A stretch of DNA of 61,081 bases from Chryseobacterium formosum (GTDB lineage: Bacteria > Bacteroidota > Bacteroidia > Flavobacteriales > Weeksellaceae). Positions 1 to 7,989 of this stretch are shown one piece after another (the stretch's first letter is position 1; each line of letters begins with the position of its first letter). The notes below the pieces were generated by a model that worked only from the letters and a program-made list of their open reading frames with translations, did no database searches and had not been told where the DNA came from. The stretch lies in assembly GCF_026460885.1 (NCBI RefSeq), contig NZ_JAOVZW010000025.1, positions 1 to 61,081 on the forward strand, read 5' to 3'. The translations under genes and the position numbers were made by a program.

Positions 1-23
1 TAATCCTATCAACAAAATTGATA
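1..23. repeat. Partial copy of a REP-like interspersed repeat
   Basis: The 16-nt string at 3-18 (ATCCTATCAACAAAAT) recurs with one change at 51719-51734, where it is the end of a longer palindromic element. Bases 7-23 also form a small hairpin (TATCAA/TTGATA). The rest of this copy would lie outside the window to the left. The element class is inferred. Confidence 0.35.
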
Positions 24-76
24 TGTCAGTAAACAGTTTCGGCGAGCCTTTGGCTCGCCGAAACTGTTTACTGACA
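24..76. repeat. Perfect 25-bp inverted repeat with a 3-nt loop
   Basis: Bases 24-48 and 52-76 are exact reverse complements around the loop TTT (49-51). The inner half is GC-rich (GGCGAGCC/GGCTCGCC). It lies just downstream of the minus-strand reductase gene at 88. There is no good T-run after the stem on either strand, so it is not a textbook intrinsic terminator, although a hairpin this stable could still end or protect the transcript. Confidence 0.8.
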
Positions 77-87
77 AAAAAGATAAA

Positions 88-972
88 TTAAGAATTAAAT
101 TTATCGGCAAATTCTTTCGCAAAATTCTCTAACTTAACTTCTCCATTCACAACAGAACCATGCTCAATAAAATCTTTCTGAACAACACCTTTTCTTATTC
201 CCAATCCCATTTCAGTATATAATTCTGCCATTTCCTGTGGAAGTCCGGCTTGAAGCATTCCGTTTAAAGAATCTTCATCTTTAAATTCAACCCACGGAAG
301 TTCTGGTTTTCCAATCGCATTTCCAAAAACTTTAGCAAAATCTGATGCAGAACGCACATCACTTACAATATATCTTACATTTTTTCCATCAAAATTCTTA
401 GTTAATTCTTTTGCAGCAGCTTTTGCAATATCAGTCGGATGAACTAACGGAATAGTTGCTGTTTCAGGGAAATTAGCTCCAATAATTCCGGCATTTTTAA
501 TTAATGGAATATCATTAAAGAAATTCAGATAAAAATATCCTGCTCTTAAAAAAGTTACGGACGTATGTTCCAATTCGTTGTAGAATTTTTCGATGAAGTG
601 TAGACTTTTTATGGGTCCGTTTTCAACAGGAGATTCTACTCCGATGCTGCTTAACATCACAATTTTCTTAACTCCACTTTGTTTAATTGCTTCGACATAA
701 TTTTTACCCGCATTGATTGTATTTTCTACAATATTAGTTCCGCCCATATTCGGAGGAGTCATCAAAAATGCGGCATCAATTCCTTCAAAAGTTTTAATTA
801 AGAAATCTAAATCTGTGATAGAACCGATTGCTGGTTTTGCACCCAAAGCTTCAATTTCATTTCCCTTAGAATCATTACTGCTGATTATGGTAATGTCATG
901 TCCTTCATCGATTAATTGTTGAGCAAGAGGTTTTGCTACATTTCCTAGTGAACCAGTGATTACAATTTTCAT
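88..972 (-). CDS. NmrA-type NAD(P)-binding oxidoreductase
   Basis: This is a 294-aa atypical short-chain dehydrogenase of the NmrA/NAD(P)H-quinone-reductase type (QorB/YtfG-like). The N-terminus has a beta strand followed by TGSLGNVA (G7, G10), which is the nucleotide-binding loop; a second acidic/Ser region follows the second strand. Full length for the family. The substrate cannot be read from the sequence; relatives reduce quinones or sense redox state. It is transcribed divergently from an HxlR regulator at 1070, a very common pairing in which the regulator controls the reductase. The hairpin at 24-76 follows its stop codon. Confidence 0.85.
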   Translation of the reverse strand: MKIVITGSLGNVAKPLAQQLIDEGHDITIISSNDSKGNEIEALGAKPAIGSITDLDFLIKTFEGIDAAFLMTPPNMGGTNIVENTINAGKNYVEAIKQSGVKKIVMLSSIGVESPVENGPIKSLHFIEKFYNELEHTSVTFLRAGYFYLNFFNDIPLIKNAGIIGANFPETATIPLVHPTDIAKAAAKELTKNFDGKNVRYIVSDVRSASDFAKVFGNAIGKPELPWVEFKDEDSLNGMLQAGLPQEMAELYTEMGLGIRKGVVQKDFIEHGSVVNGEVKLENFAKEFADKFNS

Positions 973-1015
973 AATAATTTTTTATTGTTTGTAAATATTT
1001 TTTTATTTCTGAGAA

Positions 1016-1054
1016 CAAAGGTATATTTGTACTTACTTTTATACAAGTACTTAC
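1016..1054. promoter_or_regulatory. Divergent promoters and HxlR operator candidate
   Basis: On the plus strand TATATTTG (1022-1029) fits the Bacteroidota -7 consensus TAnnTTTG. On the minus strand TACCTTTG (complement of 1016-1023) fits it too, with a TTG 20 nt upstream. The two elements overlap. The octamer GTACTTAC occurs at 1029-1036 and again at 1047-1054, 18 bp apart, and AAGTACTT (1045-1052) is palindromic. This is the natural binding place for the adjacent HxlR regulator. Binding is inferred. Confidence 0.55.
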
Positions 1055-1069
1055 CCTAAAGTATGTATT

Positions 1070-1423
1070 ATGACAGCTATTAAAGAAGCATCAACAATTC
1101 AGCAGAACAAAAAATATGCACTCGAACTTTGTCCGGTAACTTATGTGATGGAGAAAATCGGAGGCTACTGGAAACCTATTATCTTGTATCATCTTTCAAC
1201 AAGTGACAAAAGATATAGTGAATTGAAGCGTGCAATTCCTGCTGTGACAGAAAAAATGCTCATTCAAAATTTAAAACAATTGGAAAATGATGGATTGGTG
1301 ATAAGAACTGCAAAACCTGTTGTTCCTCCTCACGTAACGTATAATTTAAGCGAGTCTGGAAAAGGTTTAATTCCCGTTATTCATGCAATGGCAGAATGGG
1401 CTTTTAAAGAGATGGAAGGGTAA
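1070..1423 (+). CDS. HxlR-family winged-helix transcriptional regulator
   Basis: This 117-aa protein is a single HxlR (DUF24) domain. Family hallmarks are Cys21-Pro22 before the first helix, the GGYWKPIIL segment, the recognition-helix region (RYSELKRAIPAVTEKML) and the wing ending in YNLSESGKGL. The N-terminal Cys is the residue that senses thiol or electrophile stress in many relatives. It is divergent from the NmrA-type reductase, with overlapping promoters between them, which suggests that it represses the reductase and itself. The inducer is unknown. Confidence 0.9.
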   Translation: MTAIKEASTIQQNKKYALELCPVTYVMEKIGGYWKPIILYHLSTSDKRYSELKRAIPAVTEKMLIQNLKQLENDGLVIRTAKPVVPPHVTYNLSESGKGLIPVIHAMAEWAFKEMEG

Positions 1424-1589
1424 ATATTCATGTGAAATATAAAAATTTATCAAATATTAATAAGCTTTAGCCTATTTTGAAAATTAAAATAATTGTATTT
1501 CTTTCTTAAATGAAATGCCTTTGTTTTTCTTTAAAACACGATTTCTTTAAAAAAACTTTGTCTCCCTTTGCGATAAGAAAACAAAAAAA

Positions 1590-1614
1590 AGACTCTCCAA
1601 AAAATGAAGAGTCT
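1590..1614 (-). terminator. Intrinsic terminator after the alcohol dehydrogenase gene
   Basis: Read on the minus strand, GACTCT and AGAGTC pair around an 11-nt loop and are followed by a run of eight T. It lies 22 nt past the stop codon of the gene at 1637. The rest of 1424-1636 is AT-rich and shows no gene. Confidence 0.8.
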
Positions 1615-1636
1615 CAATTATTTTAAAAGTAAGCAA

Positions 1637-2689
1637 TTACAAAGACTGCATATCAATCACAAATCTGTATCTCACATCACTTTTCAACATTCTTTTATAC
1701 GCTTCGTTGATATCTTGCATTTTGATGATTTCAATTTCAGAAACAATATTATGTTCGCCACAAAAATCAAGCATTTCCTGAGTTTCGGCAATCCCTCCAA
1801 TCACAGAGCCTGCAACTGATCTTCTTCCCATAATCATCGGTGGAGTAAATAAAGCATCTTCCATTTTTCCGATAAATCCTACCAAAACGTGAGTTCCATT
1901 AATATTTAGAGTCGAAATGTAAGGATTTACATCATGATCGTAAGGAACAGTGTCGATAATTAAATCGAACTTACCTTTTACAGAATCCATTTGAGAATTA
2001 TCTGTAGAAATTACAACGTGATCAGCTCCTAATTTCTTTGCATCTTCAGTTTTTCCCGGAGTTCTTGAAAATAAAGTAACTTCAGCGCCCAAACCTTTTG
2101 CTAATTTAATTGCCATATGTCCCAATCCTCCTAAACCAACAACGGCAACTTTAGAATTTGCACCGACGTTCCAGTGTTTCAAAGGCGACCAAGTTGTGAT
2201 TCCTGCACAAAGAAGCGGTGCAACTGCTGCCAAATCTAGGTTTTTCGGAATTTTTAAGCCATAATCTGCATTTACTACCACTTTCTGAGAATATCCTCCA
2301 AAAGTATAACCACCTAAATGCTCATCTTTTCCATTATAAGTTCCGACAAATCCTTCCAAACAGTATTGTTCAAGATCTTGTTTGCAACTGTCACAAGTTC
2401 CGCAAGAATCAACGATACAACCAACTCCAGCTAAATCTCCAACTTTAAATTTAGAAACATCGCTTCCAACTTTTGTAATTTTTCCGATGATTTCATGTCC
2501 GGGAACTGATGGGTATTTTGTTCCGCCCCAATCATTTCTTGCTGTATGAAGATCAGAATGGCAAACTCCGCAATAAAGAATTTCAATTTCTATATCATTT
2601 GCGGTTACTTCTCTTCTTTCAATATTCATTTCTGCTAAATCGGCAGTTTTAGATTCTGCTCCAAAAGCTTTTACTGAAAATGTATTCAT
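1637..2689 (-). CDS. Zinc-dependent alcohol dehydrogenase, YahK/CAD type
   Basis: This is a 350-aa medium-chain dehydrogenase of the cinnamyl-alcohol-dehydrogenase/YahK group, reducing aldehydes with NAD(P)H. Catalytic zinc ligands are Cys43 (GVCHSD), His65-Glu66 (GHE) and Cys161. Structural zinc ligands are Cys96, Cys99, Cys102 and Cys110. The Rossmann loop is GLGGLG at 185-190. Length and motif spacing are canonical. It is monocistronic, with its own terminator. The exact substrate cannot be deduced. Confidence 0.9.
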   Translation of the reverse strand: MNTFSVKAFGAESKTADLAEMNIERREVTANDIEIEILYCGVCHSDLHTARNDWGGTKYPSVPGHEIIGKITKVGSDVSKFKVGDLAGVGCIVDSCGTCDSCKQDLEQYCLEGFVGTYNGKDEHLGGYTFGGYSQKVVVNADYGLKIPKNLDLAAVAPLLCAGITTWSPLKHWNVGANSKVAVVGLGGLGHMAIKLAKGLGAEVTLFSRTPGKTEDAKKLGADHVVISTDNSQMDSVKGKFDLIIDTVPYDHDVNPYISTLNINGTHVLVGFIGKMEDALFTPPMIMGRRSVAGSVIGGIAETQEMLDFCGEHNIVSEIEIIKMQDINEAYKRMLKSDVRYRFVIDMQSL

Positions 2690-3034
2690 ATTAATTTTGA
2701 TTTATTTTTCTTAGTACAAAAATCGGTTCTTTTACTCAAATATCACTTATATAAATAACAGAATCATCTACCAATTTTACAGATTTCTTGTAATCGTTTC
2801 GTTCTCAAATTAAATTATTGATTTTATGTTGTTAAAAAGTTAAGTCTTTCCAATTAACTAAAAATGTTAAACTTCTTAAATATAACTGAGCATGTTGGAA
2901 TCAAGTTTTCGAGCTATTTTAAAATCTTTACTATTTAAATTAGGGATGATACAATATTCAAGCATTGAGTAATTTAGATTGTAAATCGAAACTATTTAGA
3001 ATCATTCAAAATATGATAAATATCAGTATTTTTT
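2690..3034. other. AT-rich divergent intergenic region
   Basis: About 350 bp between the alcohol dehydrogenase and the paa promoter. I see no gene, RNA or convincing repeat in it. It must hold the minus-strand dehydrogenase promoter, but no clear TAnnTTTG match with a well-spaced TTG was found. Confidence 0.5.
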
Positions 3035-3064
3035 TTGTCAGCTTAAATTTTATTTTTAATTTTA
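3035..3064 (+). promoter_or_regulatory. Promoter of the paa cluster
   Basis: TTG at 3035-3037 and TAATTTTA at 3057-3064 are separated by 19 nt, matching the Bacteroidota -33/-7 layout (last -7 base A instead of G). Transcription should start near 3071, about 17 nt before the ATG at 3088. Confidence 0.6.
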
Positions 3065-3065
3065 C

Positions 3066-3079
3066 CTAACAAATGTTAG
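3066..3079 (+). promoter_or_regulatory. Predicted paa operator (TetR-type palindrome)
   Basis: CTAACAAATGTTAG is a near-perfect palindrome directly after the -7 element, covering the expected transcription start. It fits CNAACANNTGTTNG. The same pattern occurs at 19780-19793 before another probable paa gene. From memory, the TetR-family PaaR operator of Thermus is the similar CNAACGNNCGTTNG. No paaR gene is in this window. Confidence 0.6.
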
Positions 3080-3087
3080 TTAGTTTT

Positions 3088-4407
3088 ATGGGTTTTTCAG
3101 TTGAATATTTAAAACTCGACCAATTGAGACAGCTTCAATCTGAGCGATTGAGTGATTTGGTTGGTTATCTTGAGGAAAAGTCAGATTTCTACAGAGGAAA
3201 ATTTGACGAAATGGGAATATCTAAAAATGATATAAGGTCAATTGAAGATATTGCTAAACTTCCGATTACTTACAAACAGGATTTAAGGGATAATTACCCT
3301 TTCGGATTGTTTACCGTTCCCAAGAATGAGCTTCAGAGAATTCACTGTTCAAGCGGAACAACAGGAAAACCGACCGTTGTTGGTTATACTGGAGAAGATG
3401 TAGATCTCTTCAGCGAAGTCGTTGCAAGATCTTTGAATGCAGCTGGAGCAAGACCCGGAATGCAATTGCACAACGCTTACGGTTACGGAATTTTCACCGG
3501 TGGACTCGGACTTCATTATGGCGCAGAAAAATTAGGGATGAGCGTTCTTCCAATTTCAGGAGGGATGACTTCAAGACAGGTTGATCTGATCATCGATTTT
3601 CAACCGGAAGTTCTTTGCTGTTCGCCTTCTTACGCTTTAACCATCGCTGACGAATTTGCAAAAAGAGGAATTTCTGCAGACGAGATCAGTTTAAAATACG
3701 CCGTTCTAGGTTCAGAACCTTGGACGGAAATTATCAGACATCACATCGAAGAAAGATTGGGCGTTCATGCAACCAATATTTATGGTTTAAGTGAGATTAT
3801 CGGTCCCGGAGTTTCGATGGAAGATTTTGAGGAGAAAGGCGGATCTTACATTTGGGAAGATCATTTTTATCCTGAAATTTTAGATCCGGTTACCAAAGAA
3901 CCGCTTCCTTATGGTGAAGAAGGCGTTTTGGTAATTACAACTTTAACTAAAAAGGCAATGCCGCTTCTTCGTTATTGGACGAACGATATTACAAGTTTAT
4001 ACTACGATGAAAATGCCAAAAGAACCATGGTTAAAATGAAACCAATTCTTGGAAGAGCCGATGATATGCTGATTGTAAGAGGTGTAAATGTCTATCCAAG
4101 TCAGATTGAGGAAGCTTTTTCTCATGTGAAAGGTGTAGTTCCGAATTATTATCTGACACCAATTGAAAAAGAACAGATGTGTGTAGCACTGGATATCGAC
4201 GTCGAAATTGATGATGAATTGGTAGCCGAAGAAAATTTAAATATAAATTCAGATGAATATCTTATTTTCGCAGGAAATTTTGGGAAAAGCATCGAAAACG
4301 AAATAAAAAAGAGAGTAGGGATTACCACGAAAGTCAAAATTCATGCTCAGGACAGCTTACCAAAATGCGAAGGTGGAAAAATTAACAGAATACTAAAGAC
4401 AAAATGA
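3088..4407 (+). CDS. paaK: Phenylacetate-CoA ligase
   Basis: It activates phenylacetate with ATP and CoA to phenylacetyl-CoA, the entry step of the pathway. The protein is an ANL-superfamily ligase of 439 aa with the P-loop-like SSGTTGKPT (residues 88-96), the YGLSE adenine-binding motif, and GRADDMLIVRGVNVYP, the hinge that starts the C-terminal domain. An ATG at 3073 is in frame but lies inside the operator and only about 2 nt after the expected transcription start, so the ATG at 3088 is chosen. The stop overlaps the paaE start as ATGA, showing translational coupling. Confidence 0.95.
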   Translation: MGFSVEYLKLDQLRQLQSERLSDLVGYLEEKSDFYRGKFDEMGISKNDIRSIEDIAKLPITYKQDLRDNYPFGLFTVPKNELQRIHCSSGTTGKPTVVGYTGEDVDLFSEVVARSLNAAGARPGMQLHNAYGYGIFTGGLGLHYGAEKLGMSVLPISGGMTSRQVDLIIDFQPEVLCCSPSYALTIADEFAKRGISADEISLKYAVLGSEPWTEIIRHHIEERLGVHATNIYGLSEIIGPGVSMEDFEEKGGSYIWEDHFYPEILDPVTKEPLPYGEEGVLVITTLTKKAMPLLRYWTNDITSLYYDENAKRTMVKMKPILGRADDMLIVRGVNVYPSQIEEAFSHVKGVVPNYYLTPIEKEQMCVALDIDVEIDDELVAEENLNINSDEYLIFAGNFGKSIENEIKKRVGITTKVKIHAQDSLPKCEGGKINRILKTK

Positions 4408-5489
4408 ATTCATTTTATAAATTAAAAACTGTAAAAGTTCAAAAAGATACCAATGATGCCGTGAATGTAGCATTGGAAATTCCTGAGGAGCTGAAGGATA
4501 AATTCAGGTTCAAACAGGGGCAGTATCTGAATTTTAAACTTATTGTTAACGGTAATGAAGAGCGCCGTTCTTATTCTATCTGCAATGCGCCGAGCGAAAA
4601 AAGCAACACGCTGGAAGTATTAGTTAAGCTTTTAGAAGGTGGAAAAGTTTCAGGATATTTCAACGAGCATCTTCATATGGATGAAGTTCTTGAAGTGATG
4701 CCTCCGATGGGCGGCTTTAATACATCTTATCACCCGACAAACGTAAAAACTTACGTTGGTTTGGCGGCAGGAAGCGGAATTTCTCCGGTGTTATCAAATA
4801 TCAAAGAAAGTCTTTACCAGGAGCCGAATTCAAACGCTTATCTGTTCTATAGCAACAGAAGCATGAATCATGTGATGAAAAAGGCTGAGATCGATAAATT
4901 GGTTGAGACTTTTAACGGAAGACTGAAAGTTGTTTATTTAGTAAGCCGTGAGCAGCATGAAGATCCGATTTTTGAAGGAAGAATTTCTCCTGAAAAATTA
5001 GATTTATTATTTGAAAGATATGCAGATATCGATGTTAAAGAATCTACATTTTTCATTTGCGGACCTTCAGAAATGATTAAAGGGATTTCTGATTATTTAA
5101 AGAAAGATAAAAAAGTTCCTGCGATTCAGGTTTTGTTTGAATATTTCTCGGCTCCGGACGAAGAAGATTCTGCGGAAATGAGTGATGAATTCAAGGCAAT
5201 AGCGAATATTGAAAGTATGGTGACGGTGATTATCGATGATGATGAATATTCGTTCCATTTGAATTCAAAAAAAGAGAGTATCTTAGATAAAGCATTGAAA
5301 GACAATCTTCCTGTGCCTTTCGCATGTAAAGGTGGAGTTTGTTGTACTTGTAAAGCGGAAGTTCTCGAAGGAGAAGTTTTCATGGAGAAAAATTTCGCAC
5401 TTACCGAAGACGAAGTAGCCAGAGGTTTTGTTCTGACTTGCCAGTGTCATCCGACTACGAACGTGGTGATGCTAAATTATGATGTATAA
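4404..5489 (+). CDS. paaE: Phenylacetyl-CoA epoxidase reductase subunit
   Basis: This 361-aa flavodoxin-reductase/ferredoxin chimera passes electrons from NADPH to the diiron centre of the PaaABC epoxidase. The FAD-binding motif RSYS is at 55-58 and the NAD-binding part follows with AAGSGISP and CGP. The C-terminal plant-type ferredoxin has Cys308, Cys313, Cys316 and Cys346, the exact CX4CX2CX29C spacing for a [2Fe-2S] cluster. Unlike in E. coli, where paaE ends paaABCDE, here it sits upstream of paaA next to paaK. Confidence 0.95.
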   Translation: MNSFYKLKTVKVQKDTNDAVNVALEIPEELKDKFRFKQGQYLNFKLIVNGNEERRSYSICNAPSEKSNTLEVLVKLLEGGKVSGYFNEHLHMDEVLEVMPPMGGFNTSYHPTNVKTYVGLAAGSGISPVLSNIKESLYQEPNSNAYLFYSNRSMNHVMKKAEIDKLVETFNGRLKVVYLVSREQHEDPIFEGRISPEKLDLLFERYADIDVKESTFFICGPSEMIKGISDYLKKDKKVPAIQVLFEYFSAPDEEDSAEMSDEFKAIANIESMVTVIIDDDEYSFHLNSKKESILDKALKDNLPVPFACKGGVCCTCKAEVLEGEVFMEKNFALTEDEVARGFVLTCQCHPTTNVVMLNYDV

Positions 5490-5496
5490 TTAACTA

Positions 5497-5618
5497 ATGT
5501 AGCAATCTACCAATGTAAAAATGTAACAATCAATTTGTCTTGCTGAGCTTGCCGAAGCATTTCATTGGTAAACTGTTAAATTGGTACATTGTTAAATTAT
5601 TAACACATTGCTAAATTG
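5497..5618. repeat. Self-complementary degenerate repeat spacer, family A
   Basis: The left half contains units such as TGTAACAAT and TCTACCAATG. The right half carries their complements, such as ATTGGTAAACTGTTAAATTG, so the spacer can fold into a long imperfect hairpin. The middle (about 5541-5560) is GCTGAGCTTGCCGAAGCA, itself hairpin-like. A 30-nt stretch of the right half (from about 5566) recurs before paaZ (14810-14840) with almost no change. Confidence 0.6.
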
Positions 5619-5626
5619 AAAAAATT

Positions 5627-6565
5627 ATGGACTTAGAAAAATTTGTACAATACGTACACGATGAAAATAAAGTAGAACCAAAAGATGTAATGCCCGATGA
5701 TTACAGAAAATTATTGGTTCGCCAGATTTCACAGCACGCGCATTCTGAGATTGTCGGGATGTTGCCAGAAGCGAACTGGGTTTCAAGAGCACCTTCTTTG
5801 AGAAGAAAAATGGCTTTGTTAGCTAAAGTTCAGGATGAAGCAGGTCATGGTTTATACCTTTATTCTGCTACCGAAACTTTAGGAAACGGAACCGTTAGAG
5901 CCGACAGAGATGCCACTTACGAAGATATGTTGGAAGGAAAAGCGAAATACTCAAGTATTTTCAATTATCCAACGTTGAGCTGGGCAGACATTGGCGCAAT
6001 CGGTTGGTTGGTTGATGGTGCTGCGATTATGAATCAGGTCATGTTGATGGGGAATTCTTACGGTCCTTACTCAAGAGCGATGGTAAAAATCTGTAAAGAA
6101 GAATCTTTCCACCAAAGACAGGGTTATGAGATCTTGATGGCACTTTGCCGTGGTACAAAACAGCAGAAAGAAATGGCTCAGGCTTCGTTAAACCGTTTCT
6201 GGTGGCCGGCTTTAATGATGTTTGGTCCCAATGACGACAGTTCGCCCAACTCTAAAATCTCTATGAACTACAGAGTGAAAAGAGAAAGTAATGACAGTCT
6301 ACGTCAGAGATTTATCGACGTTACCGTTTCTCAGGCCGAATTTTTAGGATTAACCGTTCCGGATAAAGATTTGAAATGGAATGAAGAAAGACAACATTAC
6401 GATTTCGGAGAACTTCCCTGGGATGAATTCATGGAAATCTTAAAAGGAAACGGCCCTGCAAACAAAAAAAGACTGCAGACTAAAGTAAAAGCACAACAGG
6501 AAAATCTTTGGGTAAAAGAAGCGGCGAAAGCTTTTGCTGATAAGCAAAACGAAAAGGTAAACTAA
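5627..6565 (+). CDS. paaA: Phenylacetyl-CoA 1,2-epoxidase catalytic subunit
   Basis: This is the catalytic alpha subunit of the multicomponent monooxygenase that makes the 1,2-epoxide of phenylacetyl-CoA. The 312-aa protein has the ferritin-like diiron ligands: Glu41, Glu71-x2-His74 (DEAGH) and Glu159-x2-His162 (EESFH), one residue off the E. coli numbering. Length and the repeated tryptophan-rich segments match PaaA well. It is followed by paaB, paaC and paaD in the standard order. Confidence 0.97.
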   Translation: MDLEKFVQYVHDENKVEPKDVMPDDYRKLLVRQISQHAHSEIVGMLPEANWVSRAPSLRRKMALLAKVQDEAGHGLYLYSATETLGNGTVRADRDATYEDMLEGKAKYSSIFNYPTLSWADIGAIGWLVDGAAIMNQVMLMGNSYGPYSRAMVKICKEESFHQRQGYEILMALCRGTKQQKEMAQASLNRFWWPALMMFGPNDDSSPNSKISMNYRVKRESNDSLRQRFIDVTVSQAEFLGLTVPDKDLKWNEERQHYDFGELPWDEFMEILKGNGPANKKRLQTKVKAQQENLWVKEAAKAFADKQNEKVN

Positions 6566-6584
6566 TATTTAAAATCAAACTGAA

Positions 6585-6715
6585 ATGTTTTAACCATTAA
6601 GATTTTGTTTAGAAGTTAAGTTTAATTAAGATAGAATCATTAGGATTTTTAAACTTAAAGCGAAGCTAAACTTAATATTCTTAACAACTTAATTACTCTT
6701 AATGTTTTAAAACTA
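6585..6715. repeat. Self-complementary degenerate repeat spacer, family B
   Basis: The left half repeats units close to ATTAAGA or GTTAAG and the right half repeats TCTTAAT or CTTAAC. The halves meet at AAAGCGAAGC near 6658-6667. Folding gives a long imperfect stem between paaA and paaB. No open reading frame and no T-run after the stem is seen. Confidence 0.55.
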
Positions 6716-6746
6716 ATAAAATCTAGATAAAAATTAAAATTTGACT

Positions 6747-7028
6747 ATGGCAAATTTAGATATGTGGGAAGTGTTTATTCAGACTAAACCGGGATTATCT
6801 CACAAACACGTTGGAATTGTACAGGCACCAACAGCAGAAATGGCTTTGCAGAACGCAAGAGACGTTTATACAAGAAGAAAAGAGGGAACTTCTGTTTGGG
6901 TTGTTCCAAGCAAATATATTGTGACTTCGGAAGGAGTGGATAAAGAAGCATTCTTCGATCCTGCTGATGACAAACTGTACCGTCACCCGACGTTCTACAA
7001 TATTCCTAACGATGTGAAAAATATGTAA
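6747..7028 (+). CDS. paaB: Phenylacetyl-CoA epoxidase subunit PaaB
   Basis: This 93-aa small subunit of the epoxidase bridges PaaA-PaaC heterodimers. It contains the typical start MANLDMWEVF, GLSHKHVGIVQAP and SIWVV-like SVWVVPS segments. The ATG at 6747 is chosen over an in-frame TTG two codons earlier. Length is normal for the family. Confidence 0.95.
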   Translation: MANLDMWEVFIQTKPGLSHKHVGIVQAPTAEMALQNARDVYTRRKEGTSVWVVPSKYIVTSEGVDKEAFFDPADDKLYRHPTFYNIPNDVKNM

Positions 7029-7030
7029 TA

Positions 7031-7093
7031 AAGAAGTTAGAAGTTAGATTCTAGAATTTAGTCTAATTTCTAATTTCTAACCTCTAATTTCTA
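7031..7093. repeat. Self-complementary degenerate repeat spacer, family C
   Basis: Units of AGAAGTTAG on the left face CTAATTTCT and CTAACCTCT on the right, giving an imperfect stem of about 25 bp around TTTAGTC. It fills nearly the whole paaB-paaC spacer. The same family occurs in the paaG-paaH spacer. Confidence 0.6.
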
Positions 7094-7099
7094 TAAAAA

Positions 7100-7849
7100 A
7101 TGAATCCATTATATAATTATTTATTAAAGTTTGCTGATGACAGTTTCATCATGGGACAAAGATTGTCTGCGTGGTGCGGTGAAGGTCCTTACTTAGAGGA
7201 AGATATTGCTTTGACAAACATTGCTTTGGATGAGCTTGGTCAGGCGAATAACTTTTACGTTTACGCTTCGAGAGTTGCCGATAACGGGAAAAGTGAAGAC
7301 GATTTGGCTTTCCTGAGATACGAGCACGAATATCTGAATGCACATTGGACAGAACTTCCCAACGAAGATTACGCTCAGACCATTTTGAAAGTATATGTTT
7401 TTTCTGTGTACCAGAAATTAATGTATGAAGCATTGTCAAGCTCTGAAAATGAAGAACTTTCAGCCATTGCTCAAAAATCTTTGAAAGAAGTAAGATATCA
7501 CTACACTCACGCTGCTTCCTGGATGAAAATTTTCGGACAGGGAACTAAAGAAAGTAAAATGCGTTTGGAAAGAAGCATCGAAAATATCTGGGAGTACACG
7601 AAAGGTTTATTTGCAAAAACAGAAGGAGAAGATCATTTAATTGCTTTAAATATCGCTCCAAATGTTGATGCTCTTTATGAAGATTTCCTTTCTATTACAC
7701 AAAAAGATTTTGCAGATTTCGGTTTAGAATATCCAACAAATCCTTTTATGCAGCCAAAATCAAGAACAGGATATCACACAGAATACTTCGGATATATTCT
7801 TTGTGAGTTGCAGTATATGCAGAGAGCGTATCCAGGTTGCACGTGGTAA
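7100..7849 (+). CDS. paaC: Phenylacetyl-CoA epoxidase structural subunit
   Basis: This 249-aa ferritin-like beta subunit pairs with PaaA. It retains the four-helix fold but not the full catalytic role. Recognisable segments are EDIALTNIALDELGQANNFY, EDDLAFLR and RYHYTHAASWM. Its size and position after paaB fit. Confidence 0.95.
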   Translation: MNPLYNYLLKFADDSFIMGQRLSAWCGEGPYLEEDIALTNIALDELGQANNFYVYASRVADNGKSEDDLAFLRYEHEYLNAHWTELPNEDYAQTILKVYVFSVYQKLMYEALSSSENEELSAIAQKSLKEVRYHYTHAASWMKIFGQGTKESKMRLERSIENIWEYTKGLFAKTEGEDHLIALNIAPNVDALYEDFLSITQKDFADFGLEYPTNPFMQPKSRTGYHTEYFGYILCELQYMQRAYPGCTW

Positions 7850-7989
7850 ATTTTTTGAAACTAAAATTACCTTTGAATTTAATCTTTATAGACTTTGTTG
7901 AGCGAAACGCCTTTAGGAACTTAAAAACAGTTAGTAGTCAAAAAAAACTTAGCGCACTTTGCGTTTAAAAAAAATCAGATAAAAGAAGA
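7850..7989. other. paaC-paaD spacer
   Basis: 140 bp, AT-rich. It holds GCGAAACGCC near 7903 and the partly complementary GCACTTTGCG near 7955, a weaker relative of the other hairpin spacers. No gene is seen. Confidence 0.4.

Noticed and set aside
24..76. Insertion-sequence end
   Set aside because: No transposase or second terminal copy is visible, and the two arms form one hairpin.
3073..3087. Upstream ATG of paaK
   Set aside because: It lies within the operator palindrome and about 2 nt after the expected transcription start; the ATG at 3088 gives the usual PaaK N-terminus.
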